Below, in pieces: positions 53,304-60,795 of a stretch of 64,000 bases of DNA. The notes beneath the pieces were generated by a model. That model searched no databases and was not told the DNA's origin. It saw only the letters and a program-made list of their open reading frames with translations. The first letter of the stretch is position 1. Every line of letters starts with the position of its first letter. Source of the stretch: Pseudomonas iridis (GTDB lineage: Bacteria > Pseudomonadota > Gammaproteobacteria > Pseudomonadales > Pseudomonadaceae); contig NZ_JACXXO010000016.1 of NCBI RefSeq assembly GCF_017980685.1, positions 1 through 64,000 of the forward strand, given 5' to 3'. Made by a program: the position numbers and the translations under genes.

Positions 53304-54404
53304 ATGACCAGGCAACAGCAAGTGGTGATTGTCGGTGGCGGGGTGATTGGCCTGCTGACCGCCTACAACCTCGCCTCCGAAGTGCGCAGCGTGGTGCTGC
53401 TGGACCGATCGAATGTCGGCCAGGAATCGTCCTGGGCGGGCGGCGGTATCGTTTCTCCGCTGTATCCGTGGCGCTATAGCCCGGCGGTCACCGCCCTGGC
53501 GCACTGGTCGCAGGATTTTTATCCACAGCTCGGCGAGCGTTTGTTTGCCGACACTGGCGTTGATCCTGAAGTCCACACCACGGGCCTGTACTGGCTGGAT
53601 CTGGACGACGAAGCCGACGCGCTGGCGTGGGCTGAGCGGGAAAACCGTCCGTTGCGGGCTGTGGATATCTCGGCGGCGCATGATGCCGTGCCGGTGCTCG
53701 GTGCTGGATTCTCGCGGGCTATCTACATGGCCAATGTGGCCAATGTGAGAAATCCACGCCTGGTGAAATCCCTGAAGGCAGCCTTGCTGGCGCTGCCGAA
53801 CGTGACTATTCACGAGCAGTGCGAAGTCAGCGGTTTTGTTCGCGAGGGCGAGCGGGTTATTGGCGTGCAGACTTCCACTGGCGTGATCACTGGCGATCAG
53901 GTGGTGCTGACGGCTGGCGCGTGGACCGGTGATCTGCTCAAGACGCTGGATCTGACGCTGCCCGTCGAGCCAGTCAAAGGCCAGATGATTCTCTACAAGT
54001 GTGCGGCTGACTTTCTGCCGAGCATGGTGCTGGCCAAGGGGCGCTATGCGATTCCGCGTCGTGACGGGCACATACTGATTGGCAGCACGCTGGAACATGA
54101 AGGCTTCGACAAGACCCCGACCGATGTGGCGTTGCAAAGCCTCAAGGCTTCGGCGGTTGAGCTGTTGCCTGCACTGGCGGATGCCGAAGTGGTGGGGCAT
54201 TGGGCAGGGTTGCGTCCGGGTTCGCCGGAGGGGATTCCCTACATTGGCCGAGTGCCAGGGTTTGAGGGGCTGTGGCTCAATTGCGGGCATTACCGCAACG
54301 GGTTGGTGTTGGCGCCGGCGTCGTGTCAGTTGTTTGCCGATGTGATGCTGGGGCGAGCGCCGATTATTGATCCGGCGGCGTATGCGCCTGAAGGCCGTAT
54401 TTAG
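53304..54404 (+). CDS. thiO: Glycine oxidase ThiO (FAD-dependent)
   Basis: A 366-residue FAD oxidase of the DAAO family that makes iminoglycine for the thiamine thiazole ring. The dinucleotide motif VVIVGGGVIGLLTAYNLASE is at residues 7-26, an ESSWAGGGIVSP phrase binds FAD, and the C-terminal WAGLRPGSPEGIPYIG region closes the site. ATG 53304 was used. It lies between the pilin operon and pilR, as in P. aeruginosa; the thi link is by family, not neighbours. Confidence 0.9.
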   Translation: MTRQQQVVIVGGGVIGLLTAYNLASEVRSVVLLDRSNVGQESSWAGGGIVSPLYPWRYSPAVTALAHWSQDFYPQLGERLFADTGVDPEVHTTGLYWLDLDDEADALAWAERENRPLRAVDISAAHDAVPVLGAGFSRAIYMANVANVRNPRLVKSLKAALLALPNVTIHEQCEVSGFVREGERVIGVQTSTGVITGDQVVLTAGAWTGDLLKTLDLTLPVEPVKGQMILYKCAADFLPSMVLAKGRYAIPRRDGHILIGSTLEHEGFDKTPTDVALQSLKASAVELLPALADAEVVGHWAGLRPGSPEGIPYIGRVPGFEGLWLNCGHYRNGLVLAPASCQLFADVMLGRAPIIDPAAYAPEGRI

Positions 54405-54436
54405 CCGTGGATTTTCCAGGCGTCTGTTAGATCGCC

Positions 54437-54526
54437 ATCGCGGGCAAGCCCGCTCCCACAGTGTTCGTGGTGTTAATCGAACCCATGTACACCAACAAAA
54501 CCTGTGGGAGCGGGCTGGCCCGCGAT
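54437..54526. repeat. REP inverted pair
   Basis: Arms 54437-54461 (ATCGCGGGCAAGCCCGCTCC class) and 54502-54526, a near reverse complement with a one-base change, between convergent thiO and pilR. Confidence 0.83.
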
Positions 54527-54533
54527 AGGGCCC

Positions 54534-55880
54534 TCAATCCAGACCGAGTTTTTTCAGTCTGTAACGCATCGACCTGAACGAAAGACTCAACCGCTGCGCC
54601 GCCGCCGTCCGATTCCAGCGGGTCTCCTCCAGCGCCTGCAAAATCAGTTTACGTTCGACGTTCTCCAGATAATCCTCCAGATTGTCGATCTGCGTCAGAT
54701 CGGCAATCGCGCCATCCGCCGCACAGTTGCCCTCGCTCAAGCGCAAATCTTCAGCCTCGATCGTACGGTTCTCGCACAAGGTATGCGCCCGTTCGAGCAC
54801 GTTCTCCAGTTCCCGCACATTCCCCGGAAACCGATAGTTTTTCAGAGCCTCCAAAGCGTGCAGATGCAGGCATGCCGCTGGTTGGCCGGTGTCTTTGGCC
54901 AGACGCTGAAGCATGTGCGCCGCCAACACCTCAATGTCATCCCGTCGCTCGCGCAGGGGCGGCACACGCAATTCGATCACGTTTAGCCGGTAATAAAGAT
55001 CCTGACGAAAGCGTTCGGCGGCGACTTCTGCGTCGAGGTCCTTGTGCGTCGCGCAGAGAATGCGCACATCGACCACGGTTTCCTGCTGACCGCCCACACT
55101 GCGTACGGCTTTTTCCTGAATCGCCCGCAGCAGCTTTACCTGCATCGACAGTGGCAAGTCCGCCACTTCATCGAGAAACAATGTCCCGCCCTGTGCTGCC
55201 TGGAACAGGCCCGGTTTGTCCTCGACCGCGCCGGTAAAACTGCCTTTGCGATGGCCGAAAAACTCGCTTTCCATCAGTTCCGAAGGTATTGCCCCGCAGT
55301 TCACCGGCACGAACGGCTTGCCGGCGCGAGGCCCTTGTTCGTGGATCAGTCGTGCGACCAGCTCTTTGCCGCTGCCGGATTCACCGCTGATGTACACCGG
55401 GGCCTGGCTGCGAGCGAGTTTGTCGACTTGTTTGCGCAGGTTGCGCATCGGCGGCGAATCACCCAGCAAGCGTCGATCAATTGAGGTGCTTGCGTCGCCA
55501 GCGGCGGGCATGCGCAGTGCTGTGGAGACCAATTCCCGCAGGCGGGTGAGATCTACCGGTTTGGTCAGAAAGTCGAAAGCTCCCGCCTTCAACGCATTGA
55601 TTGCCGTTTCCAGGCTGCCGTACGCGGTAATCATCGCCACCGGCAGTTGTGGATAACGTTGCTGAATATGCTGCACCAGTTCCAGCCCCGTGCCATCGGG
55701 CAGGCGCATGTCGGTCAGGCACAGGTCGAAGGTCTCGCGCTGCAACAGCGCCTGGGCCTCGCCCAGATTGCGTGCGCTGTAGCTGTTGAGTTTCATCCGT
55801 CCCAGGGTGATTTCCAGGAGTTCGCGGATATCGGGTTCGTCGTCGACGATGAGGATTTTTTGCCGTGGGCTCGTGTTCAA
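54534..55880 (-). CDS. pilR: NtrC-type response regulator PilR
   Basis: A sigma-54 activator that switches on the major pilin promoter. It has 448 residues: receiver domain with phospho-Asp in LCLTDMRLPDG (about 55), AAA domain with GESGSGKE, GSFTGA (a pilR-typical variant of GAFTGA) and LFLDEVADLP, then a Fis-type helix-turn-helix ending RWNRTAAAQRLSLSFRSMRY. The start is TTG 55880, overlapping the pilS stop (TTGA), with GGA upstream. It is the downstream partner of PilS. Confidence 0.92.
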   Translation of the reverse strand: MNTSPRQKILIVDDEPDIRELLEITLGRMKLNSYSARNLGEAQALLQRETFDLCLTDMRLPDGTGLELVQHIQQRYPQLPVAMITAYGSLETAINALKAGAFDFLTKPVDLTRLRELVSTALRMPAAGDASTSIDRRLLGDSPPMRNLRKQVDKLARSQAPVYISGESGSGKELVARLIHEQGPRAGKPFVPVNCGAIPSELMESEFFGHRKGSFTGAVEDKPGLFQAAQGGTLFLDEVADLPLSMQVKLLRAIQEKAVRSVGGQQETVVDVRILCATHKDLDAEVAAERFRQDLYYRLNVIELRVPPLRERRDDIEVLAAHMLQRLAKDTGQPAACLHLHALEALKNYRFPGNVRELENVLERAHTLCENRTIEAEDLRLSEGNCAADGAIADLTQIDNLEDYLENVERKLILQALEETRWNRTAAAQRLSLSFRSMRYRLKKLGLD

Positions 55881-57466
55881 CTTTGTTTCCGTCCGTGAGC
55901 AAAGGTGATGCGAAAGCAGCCGCCGCCTTGGCGTGGATTGAAGTCTAGGCGCGCTTGGTTGCTTTCGCACAGCTCACGGGACAGATAAAGCTCCAGGCCG
56001 GTGCCTTGGCTGCTGGTGGTGAAGAACGGTTCGAACAGATGCGCTTGCTGATCAAGCGGTACGCCGGGGCCGTTGTCCTGAACTTCGAGCACCGCCAGTT
56101 GGCTCTCGGGGTCGATGAACAGGGCCAGCCAGACCTCGGCCTGATCATGCAGCATGGCGCTGTGACGCCAGCCGTTGCGTAAAAGATTGTCGAGAATTTG
56201 TGTGAGCTGGTTGGGATCCATCAGGGTGGCGAAGTCGCCCGAGTTGATCCGCAGATGAATCTTCTGCCGTTCGGTAGCCTGCATGCGGCTCTCAGTGACG
56301 AAGTTTTCCAGCCACGGCTTGAGGTCCAGCCGTTGTGGAGCGCTCTGTTGACGGCGGGACAGTTGCAGGACGTTTTCGATAACTCGGTTCATGCGCTGGG
56401 AGTGGTCTTGAATAATCTGCGTCAGACGCCGATCCGCGCTATCGAGTTCCTCGGACTCCCCCAACAACTGCGCGGCATGACTGATGGCGCCCAGCGGATT
56501 GCGAATCTCGTGGGAAATGCCGGCCGTCAAACGCCCGAGCGCGGCAAGTTTCAGTTGCTGGGCTTGTTGAGCGATCTGCGCGAGGTCTTCGAGAAACACC
56601 AGGGTTTGTTGATTGGGGCTTTGTTCGAGGGCGATGAAGCTTGGTTGCAGTTCCAGACCGTTGCCGGGGATTTTCAGACTTTGTGGGCGCAGTGTCGGGT
56701 TGTTCAGCCACAGTTGCAGGCGTTCGACCAGCGCGGTCGAGTAATCGTCGATCAAATGGCCCTGAAGGTGCGATTGCGCGAGCAGGGTCTGCGCGCTGTG
56801 ATTGGCCAGTTGTACCCGGCGTTGTTCGTCGAGCACCAGGATCCCGGTGCGCATGCGTTGCAGGATCAGCGCATTGAGAGCCTCCAGGCCGACCACTTTG
56901 CTGGCGGTTTGCTCGGCCAGGGTTTCGCTGACCTCCAGCCTCCGGACCAGCCCCTGCACCAGCAACGACGCGGCAAAACACAACGCGCCGAGGGTGCCGG
57001 CCTGCAGGTATTCGTTGGCGCTCAGGGGGTGGCTGAAACTCAGCAGAAAGCTTAAACCGACAATGCCGATGGCACCGATGGCGGCGATCAGCAGACCGAT
57101 GCGGCGGCGCAGCAAGGTATTGCTGATCGCCACAGAAACGATCAGCAAGTTGCCGAGCGCACTGGCCACGCCGCCAGCCGCGTAGAACAAGCCGCACAGC
57201 ATCAGAACGTCGACCAGCGCCAGGCTGAACAATTGCGCGGGGCGTCGGGTGTTCTCCAGGAACACCACCAGCAAAATGTTCAGCACCAGATACAGCCAGC
57301 TGCCGTTGCGCAGCAGATCGTCGTTGGCCGACGTCAGCAGGCGATTGTCCATGTTGCTGGAGATCAGCAGCACCAAGGTGATGCCGACACTTAAACGGTA
57401 AAGATGATAAAGGCGCAGCAGACGCTGAGCCTGTTTGCTGTCGGCGTGGGAGGCCTCAGCGATCAC
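55877..57466 (-). CDS. pilS: Sensor histidine kinase PilS
   Basis: A 529-residue kinase with six N-terminal membrane segments (about 25-190), a PAS region (about 195-290) and a C-terminal kinase core. The phosphorylated His is in AGISHEIRNPLGAI (near residue 320); ATP-lid motifs are NLLRNGWRHS, DNGPGV and GTGLELYL. PilS senses pilin levels in the membrane and controls PilR. The start is GTG 57466. It overlaps the small zinc-ribbon gene upstream by 11 bases and pilR downstream. Confidence 0.9.
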   Translation of the reverse strand: MIAEASHADSKQAQRLLRLYHLYRLSVGITLVLLISSNMDNRLLTSANDDLLRNGSWLYLVLNILLVVFLENTRRPAQLFSLALVDVLMLCGLFYAAGGVASALGNLLIVSVAISNTLLRRRIGLLIAAIGAIGIVGLSFLLSFSHPLSANEYLQAGTLGALCFAASLLVQGLVRRLEVSETLAEQTASKVVGLEALNALILQRMRTGILVLDEQRRVQLANHSAQTLLAQSHLQGHLIDDYSTALVERLQLWLNNPTLRPQSLKIPGNGLELQPSFIALEQSPNQQTLVFLEDLAQIAQQAQQLKLAALGRLTAGISHEIRNPLGAISHAAQLLGESEELDSADRRLTQIIQDHSQRMNRVIENVLQLSRRQQSAPQRLDLKPWLENFVTESRMQATERQKIHLRINSGDFATLMDPNQLTQILDNLLRNGWRHSAMLHDQAEVWLALFIDPESQLAVLEVQDNGPGVPLDQQAHLFEPFFTTSSQGTGLELYLSRELCESNQARLDFNPRQGGGCFRITFAHGRKQS

Positions 57467-57689
57467 TGGAACCTGGGCCTTGCTCGAGGTGAGCCTGGCT
57501 GCAATACCACTGTTGTTGAAGGCTCAGCGCGCGGTCGCGGGGCAGATGCACGCCGCAATGGGCGCAGCGCACCATCGGCGCAGCATCTTGCTCGCGAGGA
57601 GACTGGGCGGACGAAGCAGGGGCCTTGAACTTGCGCCACAACCAAATCGCGGCAAATATCAGGGCAATCCAGAACAATAAACGAAGCAT
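57456..57689 (-). CDS. Small membrane-anchored zinc-ribbon-like protein (PP0621 family)
   Basis: A 77-residue protein with one N-terminal membrane segment (FWIALIFAAIWLW) and a C-terminal Cys set (RCAHCGVHLPRD and WYCSQAH) that may bind one metal. The phrase VHLPRDRALS is typical for the PP0621 family. It overlaps pilS and may belong to its operon. Confidence 0.78.
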   Translation of the reverse strand: MLRLLFWIALIFAAIWLWRKFKAPASSAQSPREQDAAPMVRCAHCGVHLPRDRALSLQQQWYCSQAHLEQGPGSSDR

Positions 57690-57770
57690 GATGAGCGGCT
57701 TTTCGACGGATGATTCGGCAGTTTAGCCAAGGTCCTGACAAGCGCACAGCGCTATTAAGGGCGGTAATGA

Positions 57771-57798
57771 AAAAGGGAGATCCGAAGATCTCCCTTTT
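57771..57798. terminator. Terminator after bamD
   Basis: Perfect stem AAAAGGGAGATC/GATCTCCCTTTT with CGAA loop, usable on either strand. On the minus strand it follows bamD. Confidence 0.9.
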
Positions 57799-57815
57799 CT
57801 GTGCATCCGGTGTGA

Positions 57816-58832
57816 TCAGTCGAACACGCCGAAAGTCATGTAGCTGAACCACGAGCGGTCGGTGTCGGCAGATTCCGGCTCCGGCTCTTCGATCACGTCG
57901 CCGTTCTCGTCTTTAGGCTTGAGCTCGTTCGGGATCGAGTCTTTCGCGTCCTGGTACTGCTTCTGCACGTCCTGGTTGGCGCGGGTCTCTCCCGGCGGCA
58001 GTGGCGGACGCGACTCGATCAGGCCGAGGGTCGCCTTGCTCAGGAACGAACGGTTGTCGGCTTCTGCAACCCTTGGCACGAACTGGCCGTCTTGCAGGGT
58101 CGGGTGATCCGGGTAGTTGAGCTTCAGCGTTTCCAGGCTGGTGTTGGCCAGTTCGTCCAGGTGCAGACGCTGGTAAGCCTCGGTCATCACCGCCAGGCCG
58201 TCGCCGACCGATGGGGTTTCCTGGAAGTTTTCCACTACATAACGGCCACGGTTGGCGGCGGCGACGTAAGCCTGACGGGTCAGGTAATAGTCGGCTACGT
58301 GGATTTCGTAGGCGGCCAGCAGGTTGCGCAGGTAAATCATGCGCTGCTTGGCGTCCGGCGCGTAGCGGCTGTTCGGGTAGCGGCTGGTCAGCTGTGCGAA
58401 CTCGTTGTAGGAGTCGCGGGCAGCGCCCGGGTCACGCTTGGTCATGTCCAGCGGCAGGAAGCGCGCCAGCAGGCCGACGTCCTGGTCAAAGGAAGTCAGA
58501 CCCTTGAGGTAATACGCGTAATCCACGTTCGGATGCTGCGGATGCAAACGAATGAAACGCTCGGCGGCAGACTTTGCAGCTTCCGGCTCAGCGTTCTTGT
58601 AGTTGGCGTAGATCAGTTCGAGTTGTGCCTGATCAGCGTAGCGACCGAACGGATAACGCGACTCCAGGGCCTTCAGCTTGGCTGTGGCGCTGGTGTAGCT
58701 ATTGTTGTCCAGGTCCTGCTGAGCCTGCTGATACAGCTCGGCTTCACTCAGGTTTTCGTCTACGACTTCCTTCGATGAGCAAGCAGCGGTCAATGCGAGG
58801 ATGGCGATCAGCAGCAGGTGTTTCACTTGCAT
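57816..58832 (-). CDS. bamD: Outer membrane protein assembly factor BamD (ComL)
   Basis: An essential lipoprotein of the BAM complex in the outer membrane inner leaflet. It has 338 residues. Lipobox LTAACS near residue 18, followed by five TPR motifs (SEAELYQQAQQDLDNN is the first), and a charged C-terminal tail. ATG 58832 gives the lipobox at the right distance; upstream in-frame starts to 58937 are not plausible. It diverges from rluD. Confidence 0.95.
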   Translation of the reverse strand: MQVKHLLLIAILALTAACSSKEVVDENLSEAELYQQAQQDLDNNSYTSATAKLKALESRYPFGRYADQAQLELIYANYKNAEPEAAKSAAERFIRLHPQHPNVDYAYYLKGLTSFDQDVGLLARFLPLDMTKRDPGAARDSYNEFAQLTSRYPNSRYAPDAKQRMIYLRNLLAAYEIHVADYYLTRQAYVAAANRGRYVVENFQETPSVGDGLAVMTEAYQRLHLDELANTSLETLKLNYPDHPTLQDGQFVPRVAEADNRSFLSKATLGLIESRPPLPPGETRANQDVQKQYQDAKDSIPNELKPKDENGDVIEEPEPESADTDRSWFSYMTFGVFD

Positions 58833-58983
58833 GGCGGCTTGCGTCCCTATGACGGCCGCTGTCTTGGGCGGGGCCGTCCTGTTATGATGAGCGCCCCGTT
58901 GAAAAGCCTCGGGGCAAAAGACGCCGTATTTAACCACAAGCGCGCAGCCGAAACCAAAAGCTGTGCCGACGCACAGTCAGAGC

Positions 58984-59946
58984 ATGTCCGAGAAAATTGA
59001 ACTTCGCGCAGAGGTGCCGTCCGAATTGGGCGGCCAACGCCTCGATCAAGTCGCTGCCCAACTCTTCGCTGAGCACTCACGCTCGCGCCTTTCCGCCTGG
59101 ATCAAAGAAGGTCGCCTGACTGTGGACGGGGCGGTCATCCGCCCGCGCGACATCGTTCATGGCGGTGCCATCCTTGAACTGACTGCCGAGCAGGAAGCTC
59201 AGGGTGAGTGGATCGCCCAGGACATCGAACTCGATATCGTCTACGAAGATGACGACATCCTGGTGATCAACAAGCCTGCGGGCCTGGTGGTGCACCCGGC
59301 TGCCGGTCACGCTGATGGCACGCTGCTCAACGCCTTGCTGCACCATGTGCCGGACATCATCAATGTCCCGCGCGCCGGTATCGTGCATCGTCTGGACAAG
59401 GACACCACCGGTCTGATGGTGGTGGCCAAGACCATTCAGGCGCAGACAAAGCTTGTTACTCAATTGCAGAGTCGCAGCGTCAGCCGGATCTACGAGTGCA
59501 TCGTGATTGGCGTGGTCACCGCCGGGGGCAAGATCAACGCCCCGATCGGTCGTCACGGCCAGCAGCGCCAGCGCATGGCGGTGATGGAGGGCGGCAAGCC
59601 TGCCGTCAGCCACTATCGCGTGCTGGAGCGTTTCCGTTCCCACACTCACGTGCGGGTCAAACTGGAAACCGGTCGTACTCACCAGATTCGCGTGCACATG
59701 GCGCACATCAACTTCCCGTTGGTCGGCGATCCGGCGTACGGCGGTCGCTTCCGCATTCCGCCAGCCGCGAACGTGAACATGGTCGAAACCCTCAAGCAGT
59801 TCCCGCGTCAGGCACTGCACGCGCGTTTCCTTGAGCTGGATCATCCGACGACCGGTCAGCGCATGAGCTGGGAATCGCCGTTGCCGGAAGATTTCGTCTG
59901 GCTGCTGACCCTGCTCAAACAGGATCGCGAGGCGTTCATCGGATGA
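58984..59946 (+). CDS. rluD: 23S rRNA pseudouridine synthase RluD
   Basis: Makes pseudouridines 1911, 1915 and 1917 (E. coli numbering) in helix 69. It has 320 residues: S4 domain at the N-terminus (LDQVAAQLFAEHSRSRLSAW) and catalytic Asp in HRLDKDTTGLMVV. ATG 58984 was used; a start seven codons upstream is possible. It overlaps the next gene by ATGA. Confidence 0.95.
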   Translation: MSEKIELRAEVPSELGGQRLDQVAAQLFAEHSRSRLSAWIKEGRLTVDGAVIRPRDIVHGGAILELTAEQEAQGEWIAQDIELDIVYEDDDILVINKPAGLVVHPAAGHADGTLLNALLHHVPDIINVPRAGIVHRLDKDTTGLMVVAKTIQAQTKLVTQLQSRSVSRIYECIVIGVVTAGGKINAPIGRHGQQRQRMAVMEGGKPAVSHYRVLERFRSHTHVRVKLETGRTHQIRVHMAHINFPLVGDPAYGGRFRIPPAANVNMVETLKQFPRQALHARFLELDHPTTGQRMSWESPLPEDFVWLLTLLKQDREAFIG

Positions 59947-60665
59947 ACTGGCTGACGCCGGACTGGCCTGCGCCGGCCAGCGTCAGGGCCTGTGTTACCA
60001 CCCGCGAGGGAGGTGTCAGCGAGGCGCCGTTCGACAGCCTCAATCTGGGTGATCATGTTGATGATCGTCCCGAGGCTGTTGCCGAGAATCGTCGGCGACT
60101 GACCGATTACTTCTCTATAAAACCTGCCTGGTTGCAGCAAGTTCACGGGATTGCCGTGGCACAGGCTGACCCAGGCATTGTGGCTACGGCCGATGCCAGC
60201 TGGACTGCAACGCCCGGTATCGCCTGCGCGGCGATGACGGCGGACTGTTTGCCAGCTCTGTTCTGCAATCGCGCGGGCACTCGTGTTGCGGCAGCCCATG
60301 CCGGTTGGCGAGGTCTGGCGGCGGGCGTACTCGAAGCCACGCTCGACACGCTCGATGTCCCGGCCGAAGACGTGCTGGTCTGGCTCGGTCCGGCCATTGG
60401 CCCGAAAGCCTTTGAAGTCGGTCCGGAAGTACGGGAAGTCTTCATCAATCAACTGCCTGAAGCAGCAGAAGCGTTCGTACCGAGCGACAATGCCGGCAAG
60501 TTCATGGCTGACATCTATCTGCTGGCGCGCCTGCGTCTGGCTGAGCGGGGTGTCACGGCTGTTTATGGTGGCGGTTTCTGCACCGTGACCGATCCGCGCT
60601 TCTTTTCTTACCGCCGTGCGTCGCGCACCGGTCGTTTCGCCTCCCTTGTTTGGCTCTCCCGCTAA
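59943..60665 (+). CDS. pgeF: Laccase-domain protein YfiH / peptidoglycan editing factor PgeF
   Basis: A 240-residue multicopper-oxidase-fold protein without classic copper sites. The active His-Cys-His residues appear in QQVHGIAVAQ, TADCLPALF and AAHAGWRGL. Known members remove L-serine-containing muropeptide precursors so that peptidoglycan retains L-Ala, or act on purine nucleosides. ATG overlaps the rluD stop (ATGA), the common rluD-yfiH operon. Confidence 0.92.
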   Translation: MNWLTPDWPAPASVRACVTTREGGVSEAPFDSLNLGDHVDDRPEAVAENRRRLTDYFSIKPAWLQQVHGIAVAQADPGIVATADASWTATPGIACAAMTADCLPALFCNRAGTRVAAAHAGWRGLAAGVLEATLDTLDVPAEDVLVWLGPAIGPKAFEVGPEVREVFINQLPEAAEAFVPSDNAGKFMADIYLLARLRLAERGVTAVYGGGFCTVTDPRFFSYRRASRTGRFASLVWLSR

Positions 60666-60694
60666 ACTCTCTGATCTGCATCAACTCTCCGACG

Positions 60695-60722
60695 CTTGAA
60701 TCTCCCAGAATCGACCGCATCT
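60695..60722 (+). promoter_or_regulatory. Heat-shock (sigma-32) promoter of clpB
   Basis: CTTGAA (60695-60700), a 14-base spacer, and CCGCATCT (60715-60722), which matches the CCCCATNT -10 consensus except for one base. The clpB ATG is 74 bases downstream. Confidence 0.82.
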
Positions 60723-60795
60723 ACAGTGGTATCTGGCAGGTTTCTTTATTCAGGATGGTTTTCAGGTCCGGCCTGCTCAAAAGGAAGGTGACCCC

